A DNA stretch of 64,000 nucleotides from Miltoncostaea sp050249835 (GTDB lineage: Bacteria; Actinomycetota; Thermoleophilia; Miltoncostaeales; Miltoncostaeaceae). How positions within the stretch are numbered: the stretch's first letter is position 1; each line of letters starts with the position of its first letter. The stretch is from assembly GCA_050249835.1 (NCBI GenBank), contig JBFWPT010000007.1, positions 30,307 through 94,306 on the forward strand, given 5' to 3'. Below, one piece after another: positions 34,485-44,218 of this stretch. The notes beneath the pieces were generated by a model. It had not been told where the DNA came from, ran no database searches, and saw only the letters and a list, made by a program, of their open reading frames with translations. A program made the translations under genes and the position numbers.

Positions 34485-37478
34485 ATGTCCCGGTTCCTCC
34501 CCACCTCCGCACGCGCCCGCGCGTGCCTGGCCGCGGTCGCCGCGCTGGCCGGGGCGGCTGCGCTCGCGGGGCCGGCGGCGGGGGCGGGGACCACCCAGAT
34601 CGCCACCGGCGCGATGCTCGGCGACGGGCACGACGAGCGCGCCTTCTACGTGCGCCAGGGCGCCGGGCCGTGGGGCCCCACCTACCCGGACGGCCCCGCC
34701 GAGGCCCGCGGGCGCCTCTTCAACTTCCGCGCCGCCAACGCGATCTTCGACGACGACGACCGCGCCGACGACGACCCGGCGGCCAACACGGCGGCCTTCA
34801 TCGCCCGGATGCCCGAGTACCGCTCCTTCGGCGTCCTGGCCTACACGGTCTCGCTGCAGGGCGGTCACCCGGGGTACGAGGGCGGCCGCATCAGCGCGTT
34901 CACCGCCGACGGCGCCCTGCGCGCCGACTGGGCGGCCCGCGCCGGCCAGGTGATCGACGCGGCCGACGCCCAGGGCCAGGTGATCGTCCTGACCCTCTTC
35001 TACCAGCGCCAGGACCAGGTCCTCGCCGACGACGCCGCCGTCCGGAACGCGGTCCTGCAGGCGACCGACTGGCTCATCGCCCAGGGCCACCGGAACGTGG
35101 TGATCGAGATCGCCAACGAGTGGAACGCGCCGACCTACGACCGGGCGATCCTCCGGACGCCGGAGGGCGTGGCCGAGCTGGTGCAGCTCGCGCGCTCGCG
35201 CTTCGACGGCCTCCCGTACCGCCTGCCCGTCGGCGTGTCCGGCCGCGACCTCGAGGTCCCGGCGGCGATCCGGGCCGCGACCGACCTCACGATCGTGCAC
35301 GGCAACCTCACCTCGCCCTCGGACGACGGCGCCGGGGTCGCCGCGCTCGTCGCGGACCCGTCGGTGCCGGGGCCGGTCCTGATGAACGAGGACTCCAACG
35401 GCACCACCGTCACCGCCGCGAACCTCGCGGCCGAGCGCCAGACGGCCCTGCTCGTCCGCAACGCGGGCGGGTCGTGGGGCTTCATGTGGCAGCCGTACAA
35501 CCAGTCGTTCCCGTTCCAGTGGGCGGTGGGGCCCTCGTCCGACCTCGCGGGCGGGCAGCCGAGCTACTTCCGCGGCGCCCTCGAGCACATCCGCGGGATC
35601 ACGACGCCGCCGTCCGAGACGGTCCAGCCCGCCGTCATCTCCCACGCGCCCTGGCGGGACGTCACCGGCGTCCCCATCGGCGCAGAGGTGACCATGGGCT
35701 TCTCCGAGCCCGTCGACCCCCAGACCGTGACGCCCGGCACGGTGCGCCTCGCGCCGGCCGCGGGGGGCGCCCAGGTCGCCGCGACCCTGTCGACCGGCAA
35801 CGGGGGATCGGGCATCACCCTCGACCCGGTGAAGGACCTCATCGGCCTCACGACCTACCGGGTCACCGTCAGCCGCTCGCTCGGCGACCTCGTGGGCAAC
35901 ACGATGGCCCTCACCTACTCCTGGCAGTTCACGACCGGCCCGGACACGGTGCGCCCCGCCGTATCGGTGACGCGCCCGCCGGACGGCGCGACCGGGGTGG
36001 CGCTCACCACCGAGGTCGTCGCCGAGGCATCCGAGGCCGTCGACGCGGACAGCGTCACCGCCGGCACCTTCACGCTCACCCGCCAGGGCGGGGCCGCGGT
36101 GGCCGCGACGCGGGCCGTCTCCGCCGACGGCTCGGTCCTGACGCTGAAGCCGTCGTCGCCCCTCATGCCCGACACGCTCTACACGGCCGCCCTCACGACG
36201 GGCGTCCGGGACCCGGCGGGCAACGACCTCGTGGCCCGCACCTGGAGCTTCCGCACCGCCCCCGCCGGGGCCGGCCCCTGGATCGGCCAGAACGGGACCG
36301 TCGTGTTCGAGGCGGAGGACCACGCCTCCGCCACGGCGCGGTCCGGCCGGGCGTGGGTGCCCGGCACGGGCGACGGGGCCGTCGGGACCTCGATGGCGCT
36401 CACCCCCGACGTCGGCTGGGGCGCGGTGCTGCCGATCGCCTCCACCGCCCCCGAGCTGCGCTTCGACGTCATCTTCGACAAGCCGGGCAGCTACCACGTC
36501 TGGGTCCGCGGCCTCTCGCCGGACGCCTACGGCAACAGCGTCCACGTCTCCCTGGACGGCCAGGAGCCCTCGACCGCGGCGGACATGAACGCGCCGGCCT
36601 CGGGCTACGGGACCTGGTCCTGGTTCCGCACCCGGGTCACCTCGCCGGCGGCCCGCCTGGAGGTCCCGACCGCGGGCCTCCACACCGTGCACGTGTACGG
36701 GCGCGAGGACGGCTTCGTGCTCGACCGGATCCTGCTCACGATGAACAACGCGACGCAGCCGTCCGGCGGCGGCCCCGCGGCCAGCCCGCGCGACGGCGGC
36801 GACACGACCGCGCCCGCCGTGACGCGCCGGAGCCCGGCGGCCGGGGCGACCGGCGTGCCGGTGGGCACGACCGTCGTCGCCGGCTTCTCGGAGCCCCTCG
36901 ACCCAGCGACCGTGGACGCGGCCTCGGTGCGGCTCGCGCCCGCCGGCGGCGGGTCCGCCGTCGCGGGGACCGTGACCCTGTCCTCCGACGGGCGCACGCT
37001 GACCCTCGACCCGGCCGCCGACCTCGCGCCGGGCACGGGGTACGCCGTCCGCGTCTCGGGGCTCTCCGACCGGGCGGGCGTCCCGATGGCGGCCGACGAC
37101 GCGTGGGGCTTCACGACCGCGGCCGTCCCGTCGCCGCCGGCGCCCCCCGCCGCCCCGCAGCCGCCCGCGGCGCCGGCCGCCGCGGTCCCGCCGCCCGTGG
37201 CCCGCGTCGCCCCGGCCGCCGGCGGCCTGCGCGCCGCCTGGAACCGCCGCACCGGGCGTCTCACCCTGACCCTCGTCGGCCGCGACGCCCGGACCGTCGT
37301 CCGGGTGGGCGCCCGCGTCGTCACCCCGCGGCACGGCCGCGTCGTGCTCGTCCGCCGCGCGCCGGGCCGCCTGGTGGTGCGCGTCGCGCCGCGCGCCTCC
37401 GCCGCCTCGTCCGTCTCCGCCCGCGCCTGGCGGGTGGTCCTGCCCTCCCGCGGCGCCCCCCGCGTCGTCCGCACGTGA
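34485..37478 (+). CDS. Secreted multidomain glycosidase-like protein with shared C-terminal module (1 of 3)
   Basis: A 997-residue secreted protein. Residues 1-34 are a signal peptide. Residues 35-375 resemble a clan-A TIM-barrel glycoside hydrolase, with N211-E212-W213 as the probable acid/base site and Glu302 (VLMNED) as a candidate nucleophile. Two SbsA-type Ig domains (about 381-485 and 489-592), a carbohydrate-binding-like beta domain (about 597-765, FVLDRILLTM), a third Ig domain (775-880), a Pro/Ala linker and the C-terminal module (910-997, starting LRAAWNRRTGRL) follow. The same module ends the next two proteins. Substrate and family number cannot be assigned. Confidence 0.8.
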   Translation: MSRFLPTSARARACLAAVAALAGAAALAGPAAGAGTTQIATGAMLGDGHDERAFYVRQGAGPWGPTYPDGPAEARGRLFNFRAANAIFDDDDRADDDPAANTAAFIARMPEYRSFGVLAYTVSLQGGHPGYEGGRISAFTADGALRADWAARAGQVIDAADAQGQVIVLTLFYQRQDQVLADDAAVRNAVLQATDWLIAQGHRNVVIEIANEWNAPTYDRAILRTPEGVAELVQLARSRFDGLPYRLPVGVSGRDLEVPAAIRAATDLTIVHGNLTSPSDDGAGVAALVADPSVPGPVLMNEDSNGTTVTAANLAAERQTALLVRNAGGSWGFMWQPYNQSFPFQWAVGPSSDLAGGQPSYFRGALEHIRGITTPPSETVQPAVISHAPWRDVTGVPIGAEVTMGFSEPVDPQTVTPGTVRLAPAAGGAQVAATLSTGNGGSGITLDPVKDLIGLTTYRVTVSRSLGDLVGNTMALTYSWQFTTGPDTVRPAVSVTRPPDGATGVALTTEVVAEASEAVDADSVTAGTFTLTRQGGAAVAATRAVSADGSVLTLKPSSPLMPDTLYTAALTTGVRDPAGNDLVARTWSFRTAPAGAGPWIGQNGTVVFEAEDHASATARSGRAWVPGTGDGAVGTSMALTPDVGWGAVLPIASTAPELRFDVIFDKPGSYHVWVRGLSPDAYGNSVHVSLDGQEPSTAADMNAPASGYGTWSWFRTRVTSPAARLEVPTAGLHTVHVYGREDGFVLDRILLTMNNATQPSGGGPAASPRDGGDTTAPAVTRRSPAAGATGVPVGTTVVAGFSEPLDPATVDAASVRLAPAGGGSAVAGTVTLSSDGRTLTLDPAADLAPGTGYAVRVSGLSDRAGVPMAADDAWGFTTAAVPSPPAPPAAPQPPAAPAAAVPPPVARVAPAAGGLRAAWNRRTGRLTLTLVGRDARTVVRVGARVVTPRHGRVVLVRRAPGRLVVRVAPRASAASSVSARAWRVVLPSRGAPRVVRT

Positions 37479-37510
37479 TCCCGTCCCCCGTCCCGAGAGC
37501 GAAGAGCCGC

Positions 37511-40006
37511 ATGTCACGCCACTTCCCCACCTCCGCCGTCCGCCTCGCCGCAGCCGTCCTCGGCGCCGTGGCGCTGCTCGCGGCGGCGCCGCTCGTCGGC
37601 GGCCCGGCCGGGCCGTTCACCGCGGTGGCCGACGACTGCGTGCCGGCGGGCGCCAACCCGGCGGTGACCCAGGTGAACCCGGCCCCCGGGCAGGCCAGCG
37701 TGGGCACGGACACCGCGGTGACGGCCGAGGTGTCCGTCCCGAACTGCAGCGGCATCGACCGCGAGGCCGTCGCCTCCGGGTCGGTCGTGCTCCGGGACGC
37801 GACCACCAACGCGGTGGTGCCGGCGGTCGTGAACACCTCGGGCGGCGGCGACGTCATCGTGCTGCAGCCGACGGTGCTCCTGACGCCGAACCGCGGCTAC
37901 CGCTTCGAGGTGACGGCCGAGCTCACCGACGAGTCCGGCACGCCCTTCACGCCGTTCTCCTCCACCTTCACCACCGGGGACGGCCCGAACTCCGGGGGCG
38001 GCTCGTTCACCGGGGCGTTCGCCCGCCAGGTGACCACCGCGCCGGCGCTGACCGGCGGGATCGGCTACACCGGCGTGGCCGTCGGCCCGGACCACAAGCT
38101 CTACACGTCCCGGAACAACGGCGTCATCACGCGCTTCCCGATCACCGCCGACGGGACGCTCGGCGCGGCCGAGCCGGTGACCGGCATCAGCGCGGGCGGC
38201 CCGCGCATCGTCATCGGCATGGCCTTCGACCCGGCGTCGACGCCGTCGAACCCGATCCTCTGGGTGTCCCACAACCAGTTCTCGTTCACGAACGCGCAGG
38301 ACTGGACCGGCGTCATCAGCCGCCTGACGGGCCCGGACCTGGCGACCCGCCAGGACATCGTGGTGGGCCTGCCGCGCTCCCTGCGCGACCACCTCACCAA
38401 CAGCCTCGCGTTCCACGGCGGGGACCTCTACTTCACCCAGGGCGCCAACACCGCCATGGGCGCCGCCGACTCCGCCTGGGGCGGCCGGGACGAGCGCCTG
38501 CTGAGCGCCGCGGTGCTGAAGCTCGACGTCTCGTCCGTCCTGTCGGGCGCGCTGCCGCTCGACGTCAAGACCGAGGACGGCGGCACCTACGACCCCTACG
38601 CCCCCGGGGCGCCCCTCACGCTCTACGCGTCGGGCGTGCGCAACGCCTACGACCTCGTGTGGCACACGAACGGGCAGCTCTACGTGCCGACCAACGGCTC
38701 GGCGGCCGGCGGGACCACCCCGGCGTCGCCCTCGACGCTCCCCGCGTCGTGCACCCGCCGCATCGACGACGCCGCCAACGGCGACTACACCGGCCCGAAC
38801 ACGATCCCGTCCCGCAACAACACGGGCGCGATGCCGGACTACCTCTACCGCGTCCAGCAGGGCGGCTACTACGGCCACCCCAACCCGGCCCGCTGCGAGT
38901 GGGTGCTGAACGGCGGCAACCCGACGGCCGGCGCCGACCCCGCCCAGGTGGCCGCCTACCCGGTGGGCACCCAGCCGGACCGCAACTTCCGCGGCTTCGC
39001 CTTCAACTTCGGCAACCACTTCTCGCCGAACGGCGTCATCGAGTACCGCGGCGACGCCTTCGGCGGCGCGCTCCGCGGCAAGCTGCTCGTGGTCCGCTAC
39101 AGCGCCGGCGACGACGTGATCGCCCTCACGCCGAACGGCGGGAACGGCGACATCTCGGCCTACCAGACCGGCATCACCGGCCTGACCGGCCTGGTGAACC
39201 CGCTCGACATCGCGCAGGACGGGACGACCGGCAACCTCTACATCGCCGAGTACCCGGACCCGTCCAAGTCCTCGGCCCCGAGCCGCATCGTCCTCGCCAA
39301 GCCCGTCGCCGGCGGCGACACGACCCGGCCCGCCGTGGCGGCCCGGACGCCCGCCCCGGACGCCACCGGCGTCGCGGTCGACGCGAACGTGACCGCCACC
39401 TTCTCGGAGCCGGTCGCGGCGGCCAGCGTCACGGCGACCTCCTTCACCCTCACCCCGTCCGCCGGGGGCCTGCCGGTCGCGGCGGGCGTCTCCCGCGCCC
39501 CGGCCGCGAACGCCGCCACGCTGGACCCGGCGGCGCCGCTCGCGCCCGGCACGCGCTACACGGTGACCCTGACCACCGAGGTCACGGATCTCGCCGGGCT
39601 GCCGCTCACGCCGGACTCCTGGACCTTCACCACCGCCCCGGCGCCCCCGGCGCCGGTTCCGGCCGGCCCCACGCCGCCCGGGGCGGGGGCCGCCGCGCCG
39701 GCCGCGCCGGCGCCGCCCGTCGCGGCCCCCCGCGCGCGCTTCACGGCCACCGGCCTGACCGCCGCGTGGAACCGGCGCGCGGGCCGGCTCACCCTCACGC
39801 TGAAGGGGCGCGACCCGCGCACCACCGTCCAGGTCGGGTCCCGCTACCTCACCCCGCGGAAGGGCAAGGTCGTCATCACCCGCCGCGCGAAGGGCACGCT
39901 CGTCGTGCGCGTGGCGCCCACGCCCCTCTCCCGGGGCATCCTCACCACGCGCGCCTGGCGCGTGACGCTCCCCGCGAAGGGGGCCCCGAAGGTGGTGCGG
40001 CTGTGA
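37511..40006 (+). CDS. Secreted beta-propeller (glucose/sorbosone dehydrogenase-like) protein with shared C-terminal module (2 of 3)
   Basis: An 831-residue secreted protein with a signal peptide (about residues 1-41) whose start MSRHFPTSA resembles MSRFLPTSA of the previous gene. An Ig-like domain (42-160) precedes a six-bladed propeller (about 165-600) with YTGVAVGPDHKLY, SLAFHGGDLYFTQG, RNAYDLVWHTNGQLYV and GYYGHPNP segments, as in PQQ-type sugar dehydrogenases, though the PQQ-site residues cannot be confirmed. An SbsA-type Ig domain (602-708), a Pro/Ala linker and the C-terminal module (742-831, FTATGLTAAWNRRAGRL) follow. It starts 33 nt after its neighbour. Confidence 0.8.
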   Translation: MSRHFPTSAVRLAAAVLGAVALLAAAPLVGGPAGPFTAVADDCVPAGANPAVTQVNPAPGQASVGTDTAVTAEVSVPNCSGIDREAVASGSVVLRDATTNAVVPAVVNTSGGGDVIVLQPTVLLTPNRGYRFEVTAELTDESGTPFTPFSSTFTTGDGPNSGGGSFTGAFARQVTTAPALTGGIGYTGVAVGPDHKLYTSRNNGVITRFPITADGTLGAAEPVTGISAGGPRIVIGMAFDPASTPSNPILWVSHNQFSFTNAQDWTGVISRLTGPDLATRQDIVVGLPRSLRDHLTNSLAFHGGDLYFTQGANTAMGAADSAWGGRDERLLSAAVLKLDVSSVLSGALPLDVKTEDGGTYDPYAPGAPLTLYASGVRNAYDLVWHTNGQLYVPTNGSAAGGTTPASPSTLPASCTRRIDDAANGDYTGPNTIPSRNNTGAMPDYLYRVQQGGYYGHPNPARCEWVLNGGNPTAGADPAQVAAYPVGTQPDRNFRGFAFNFGNHFSPNGVIEYRGDAFGGALRGKLLVVRYSAGDDVIALTPNGGNGDISAYQTGITGLTGLVNPLDIAQDGTTGNLYIAEYPDPSKSSAPSRIVLAKPVAGGDTTRPAVAARTPAPDATGVAVDANVTATFSEPVAAASVTATSFTLTPSAGGLPVAAGVSRAPAANAATLDPAAPLAPGTRYTVTLTTEVTDLAGLPLTPDSWTFTTAPAPPAPVPAGPTPPGAGAAAPAAPAPPVAAPRARFTATGLTAAWNRRAGRLTLTLKGRDPRTTVQVGSRYLTPRKGKVVITRRAKGTLVVRVAPTPLSRGILTTRAWRVTLPAKGAPKVVRL

Positions 40007-40050
40007 GCGCACCCGTCCCGCCCCCGTCCCGCACCCGCAGGAGGACCGAC

Positions 40051-43000
40051 GTGCCGTCCGTCAACCGCGCCCCCGTGGCGCACTCCGGCGGCCGGCGCCT
40101 GCTGCGCCGCGCCGCGCTCGCGCTCACCCTCCTCACGGTCGGCGCCGCCGCGACCGCCGGCGGGGCCCTGGGCGCCCTGACGGCGACGACGCCCCGGCTC
40201 GTCTTCTCCGACGCCAACGGCGGCGCGGCGAGCACGGCGAAGAACGCGGTCATCTCCAACCCCGGCGGCACGCCCTTCACGGTCACCGGGGCGAGCCTCT
40301 CCGGCGGCTCGGCCAACCAGTTCACCCTGCCCGGGGCGACCTCCGGCGTCGTGCCGGCAGGCGGCACCCTGTCGATCCCGGTGGCCTTCGCGCCGAGCTC
40401 CTCCGGCGTCAAGGCGACCACCCTCAACGTCACCACGGACGACCCCGCGGCCCCCCAGGTCGCGGTGACGCTGCGCGGCCTCGGCCTGCCGTCGGGGGCC
40501 ACGAGCGAGGGGTCCCTGCAGTGGACCCTGGAGACCTGGCAGATCCCGCTGGCGACCGGCGACCCGGACCCCGCGACGGCCCAGCTCGCCAGCGGCGGCC
40601 CGATCGGCGACGAGGTGGACGTCGAGCGCTTCCGCGCGGCCGGCGACGGCACCGTCACGATGACCCCGCTCGCGGCGTTCACGTCGCCGGCGGCCTCGGG
40701 CCCGAACGCCCTCACCGTCGGCTGGTACACGGTGGACGACGGATCCGGCATCGCCCCGCTGTGGTCCGTCCCCAACGCGGCGAGCCGCTCGCTGGACCCG
40801 CCCACGACGGGCCCGCTCTCGTTCTCCCCGGGCGCGGCGAGCTTCAGCCTGTCCACCACCTGGCACGGCCTCGGGCAGCGGGTCACCTACGGCGAGGACC
40901 ACCTCAACACCTGGGACGCCGACGCGGCCGACCGCCACAAGATGCGCGTCTACCCGATGCGCAACGCCGACGGCTCGTCGGTGGCGAACGCGTTCGTGAT
41001 CGCGTTCGAGGACTCCAACTCCGACCCGGCGGACAACCAGGACGCGGTGTTCGTGCTGCGCAACGTGACGCCGGTCACCTCCGGAGGCGGCCCGGACATC
41101 TCCATCGAGAACGTCGACGGGGTCCCCTACGCGGACCGGCTGGTGATGCACCGCCTGCAGGCGTTCGCGTCGGGTATCGCGGTCCACGACGTGGGCACGC
41201 TTCGGGTCCGCAACCGCGGGAACCAGCCGCTGCAGATCACCGAGCTCCCGATCACGGGGCCCTTCCAGCTGGCGTCGCCCGTCGCTCTCCCCGTGACCAT
41301 CGCACCGTTCGAGTCCCGCGACATCCCGGTGCGCTTCACCGCCACCGGCCCGGTCAGCACCAACGCCCGGCACGACGGGACGCTCACGATCGTCTCCGAC
41401 GACGCCGACGAGCCGGCCGTGCCGGTGGAGCTCTCGGGCCTGCGCCAGTACCGCCCGGAGGGCCCGTCCGAGGCCACCCTGGCCGAGATCATCAGCCCCT
41501 TCGGCTGGTCGACGCGCATCGTCGGCCCCGGGCAGAAGCTCCAGCAGAAGGGGCGCGTCGAGGCGGTCGGGGACGAGATCCTGTCCCCCTACTGGACGCG
41601 GCTCGACACGACCAAGCCGGTCGCCGTCCGCCAGATCGCGGCGTTCCACAGCCCCGGCGGCGGGACGATCTACTGGTATCCGCAGGGCGACCCCGGCAAC
41701 ACCAAGGGCATCTTCACCCACGCGGGCGAGGACTATCAGACCCTCCTGCCCCGGAAGACCAACGCGCTCGACCAGCCGGCGGCGGGCACCTTCGTCCCCT
41801 CCGGCGGTGACGGCGTGTTCGGCCTGGCGCTCGCGTCGACGCGGCAGTACAGCGACCCCACCCTCAACCTGACGAACCCGGACTGCGTCGCCTCCGGGGC
41901 CCAGTGCGGCCACCAGGTGCGCTTCTGGCCCATCAAGGACCGCGCCGGCGTCACGGTGCCGGGCACCTACCTGGCGACGATGGACTTCCAGGAGGGCGGG
42001 AACTTCGACTACCAGGACAACGTCTACCTCATCTCCAACGTCCAGCCGGCCGGCGGGCTGCCGCACGACGAGACGCCGCCGGCGGTGCAGAGCCGCACGC
42101 CGGGGGTCGGCGCGACGAACGTCGTGGTGGGCAGCAGCATCAGCGCGACGTTCTCGGAGGCCGTCCAGGTCTCGACCCTGACGACCGCGAGCTTCACGGT
42201 CGCGCGGGCCTCGGGCGGCGCGCCGGTGGCCGGGACGGTCGCCCTCTCGGGCGCCGGCAACATCGCCACCTTCGACCCCGCCGAGCCCCTCGCCCCGGGG
42301 GTCACCTACCGGGCGACGATCACGACCGCCGTCACCGACCTCGCCGGGAACCCCATGGCGGCGAACGCCACCTGGACGTTCACGACGCAGAGCGGGGGCG
42401 ACGCGGTCGCGCCGGCGGTGTCCTCCGTCACGCCCGCCGACGGCGCCACGGGCGTCGCGGCCGGCAGCGACGTGGTGGTCACCTTCTCCGAGCCCGTCGC
42501 GACGGCGACCCTCCCCGGGTCCGTGACCCTCGTGCCCGAGGGCGGGGACGGCCCGGTGGCCGGCACGGTCACCGCCTCCGCCGGCAACACGGTGGTGACG
42601 CTCAACCCGGCGGCCGCCCTCGCCGCGGGCACGCGGTACACGGCGACCGTCTCGACGGCCGTGACCGACACGGCCGGCAACCACCTCGCCGCCCCGCGGA
42701 CCTGGACGTTCGTGACGGCCGGCGACGGCCCCGCGACGACGGACCCCGGGACCCCGCCCGCCCCGCAGGTCCCCGTGACGCCGCCGGCCGTGGTCCCGCC
42801 CGCGGCGGCCCCGCCCGCCGCCCCGGCCCCCCCGGCCGTCGCGGCCCTCCCGCGGTACACCGCCACCGGCCTGAAGGCCGTGTGGAACCGGAGGACGGGG
42901 GTCCTGACGATCACCCTGAAGGGCCGTGACCGGCGCTCGACGGTCCAGGTCGGCAGCCGCTACCTGACCCCGAACCGCAAGGGCGTCCTGACCGTCCCGC

Positions 43001-43125
43001 GCCGGCGCGGCGGCACGATCACGGTGCGCGTGCAGCCCACCCCGCTGTCGCGCGGCATCCTCACCGGCCGCTCCTGGAAGGTCACCCTCCCGGCGAAGGG
43101 CGCCGCGAAGGTGAAGGCCCTCTAG
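40051..43125 (+). CDS. Secreted choice-of-anchor-D protein with shared C-terminal module (3 of 3)
   Basis: A 1024-residue secreted protein. GTG 40051 is the start, as AGGAGG lies 6 nt upstream; a basic signal peptide (about 1-45) follows. Two HYDIN/choice-of-anchor-D beta domains (about 48-150 and 370-470) alternate with two related beta-rich domains that contain the FVIAFEDSNSDPADNQD and YLATMDFQEGGNFDYQD segments, each rich in acidic residues suited to calcium. Two SbsA-type Ig domains (680-780 and 785-890), a Pro/Ala linker and the C-terminal module (933-1024, YTATGLKAVWNRRTG) complete it. It looks structural or adhesive rather than enzymatic. Confidence 0.8.
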   Translation: MPSVNRAPVAHSGGRRLLRRAALALTLLTVGAAATAGGALGALTATTPRLVFSDANGGAASTAKNAVISNPGGTPFTVTGASLSGGSANQFTLPGATSGVVPAGGTLSIPVAFAPSSSGVKATTLNVTTDDPAAPQVAVTLRGLGLPSGATSEGSLQWTLETWQIPLATGDPDPATAQLASGGPIGDEVDVERFRAAGDGTVTMTPLAAFTSPAASGPNALTVGWYTVDDGSGIAPLWSVPNAASRSLDPPTTGPLSFSPGAASFSLSTTWHGLGQRVTYGEDHLNTWDADAADRHKMRVYPMRNADGSSVANAFVIAFEDSNSDPADNQDAVFVLRNVTPVTSGGGPDISIENVDGVPYADRLVMHRLQAFASGIAVHDVGTLRVRNRGNQPLQITELPITGPFQLASPVALPVTIAPFESRDIPVRFTATGPVSTNARHDGTLTIVSDDADEPAVPVELSGLRQYRPEGPSEATLAEIISPFGWSTRIVGPGQKLQQKGRVEAVGDEILSPYWTRLDTTKPVAVRQIAAFHSPGGGTIYWYPQGDPGNTKGIFTHAGEDYQTLLPRKTNALDQPAAGTFVPSGGDGVFGLALASTRQYSDPTLNLTNPDCVASGAQCGHQVRFWPIKDRAGVTVPGTYLATMDFQEGGNFDYQDNVYLISNVQPAGGLPHDETPPAVQSRTPGVGATNVVVGSSISATFSEAVQVSTLTTASFTVARASGGAPVAGTVALSGAGNIATFDPAEPLAPGVTYRATITTAVTDLAGNPMAANATWTFTTQSGGDAVAPAVSSVTPADGATGVAAGSDVVVTFSEPVATATLPGSVTLVPEGGDGPVAGTVTASAGNTVVTLNPAAALAAGTRYTATVSTAVTDTAGNHLAAPRTWTFVTAGDGPATTDPGTPPAPQVPVTPPAVVPPAAAPPAAPAPPAVAALPRYTATGLKAVWNRRTGVLTITLKGRDRRSTVQVGSRYLTPNRKGVLTVPRRRGGTITVRVQPTPLSRGILTGRSWKVTLPAKGAAKVKAL

Positions 43126-43463
43126 GGAGCCCGGCCGTCCGGTCCGGCGCCGGGTGCCGCGGGCACCCAGCGCCGGGCGGGATCGGCGGCCCCGCCGGGC
43201 CCGAAGGCGACCCCCTCGGCCTCCAGCCGGGCGCGGGCGGCCTCGGGACCGCGCCGCCCGCCGTCCTCGCGGTACCCGTCGGACACGGTGCCCGTCGCGC
43301 GCAGCACCCGGTGGGCGTTGGGGATGCCGCCGAGGGCCAGCAGCCGCGCCGCCCAGCGGGCGCCGGCCGGGCGGCCCGCCGCCTCGGCCACGTCCCCGTA
43401 GGTCGTCCAGCGCCCGGCCGGGATGCGGGCGCAGACGTCGTGGAGCGCGTCGGCGGCCGTCAT
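43122..43463 (-). CDS. Alkyltransferase-like protein (MGMT family without catalytic Cys)
   Basis: A 113-residue protein with the DNA-binding domain of O6-alkylguanine alkyltransferases: VCARIPAGRWTTYGDVAEAAGRP and a GGIPNAHRVLRATG segment. The PCHRV motif of active MGMT is NAHRV here, so the acceptor Cys is absent and the protein is an ATL, which binds alkylated guanine and hands it to nucleotide excision repair. The ATG overlaps the upstream ATPase gene (ATGA). Its stop overlaps that of the convergent secreted-protein gene within CTAG. Confidence 0.88.
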   Translation of the reverse strand: MTAADALHDVCARIPAGRWTTYGDVAEAAGRPAGARWAARLLALGGIPNAHRVLRATGTVSDGYREDGGRRGPEAARARLEAEGVAFGPGGAADPARRWVPAAPGAGPDGRAP

Positions 43464-44218
43464 CCGCCGGCGGCCTCCGGATCCAGCAGCGGTTCCATGT
43501 ACGCCGCGGGATCCTCCAGGAAGGCCCGGTAGAGGGCCACCCCCTCCAGATCGGAGTACTCGGCCGGGCGCACCCCGTGGTCGCCCGCCAGCAGGATCCG
43601 GGCACCGGGGAAGGCCAGGAGGAACGGCGAGTGGGTGGCGATGACGAACTGGCAGTCCTGCGCCACGAGGTCGTGGATGCGCACGATCAGGGCGAGCTGG
43701 CCGAGGGGGGAGAGGGCCGACTCGGGCTCGTCGAGCAGGTAGAGCCCGCCCGGGCCGAAGCGGCTCACGGCGAGGGAGAGGAACGACTCCCCGTGGCTCT
43801 GCTCGTGCGGGTGACGATCGCCGTACCCGCGGAGGATCTCCCCGGAGCCGTCGTCGAGCTCCTCGACCCGGGTGGCGACGTTGTAGTACGTCTCGGCGCG
43901 GAGGAAGAAGTCCGTCCGCGGGCGGCGGTCCCACACGAGGCGCAGGGCGTCGTGGAGCGCGGACTCGGTGGACCGGGTGGCGAACGCGAAGTTCCGGCCG
44001 CCGCCTTCGGCGTTCATGCCGGCGGCCACCGCGACGGCCTCGAGGATGGTCGACTTGCCGCTGCCGTTGCCGCCTGCCAGCAGGGTGACGGGCCGGTCGA
44101 ACCGCAGCTCCCCCATGCCCGCCACGGCCGGTACGTCGAAGGGGTACCCCCGGCGCTCGTCGTCGGCCGGCGCGAGCCTGGCCGAGCGCAGGTAACCGGT
44201 GCGGCGGCGGGGCGGCAC
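43460..44218 (-). CDS. AAA family ATPase (RecF/SMC-like, single-domain)
   Basis: A 252-residue ATPase of the ABC/RecF type. Walker A is GGNGSGKST, the signature-like region is GESFLSLAVSRFGPGGLYLLDEPESAL with Walker B inside, and the switch His lies in VIATHSPFLLAFP. The long coiled coil of SMC proteins is missing, as in small predicted AAA_21/AAA_23 ATPases, many of which act in DNA repair or defence. It is coupled to the ATL gene and follows a small membrane protein gene. The GTG start at 44218 overlaps the preceding stop by one base (TAGTG). Confidence 0.82.
   Translation of the reverse strand: MPPRRRTGYLRSARLAPADDERRGYPFDVPAVAGMGELRFDRPVTLLAGGNGSGKSTILEAVAVAAGMNAEGGGRNFAFATRSTESALHDALRLVWDRRPRTDFFLRAETYYNVATRVEELDDGSGEILRGYGDRHPHEQSHGESFLSLAVSRFGPGGLYLLDEPESALSPLGQLALIVRIHDLVAQDCQFVIATHSPFLLAFPGARILLAGDHGVRPAEYSDLEGVALYRAFLEDPAAYMEPLLDPEAAGG

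Noticed and set aside
34448..37510. Apparent 1852-residue frame running from the first into the second secreted protein
   Set aside because: The part before 37511 is an out-of-frame shadow of the first gene. Only the part from ATG 37511 shows a signal peptide and domains.
33390..37517. Very long open frame on the minus strand opposite the first secreted protein
   Set aside because: It is rich in Arg, Gly, Val and Asp without domain motifs, as expected for an antisense frame in DNA of this GC content. The plus strand encodes clear signal peptide, Ig and glycosidase motifs.
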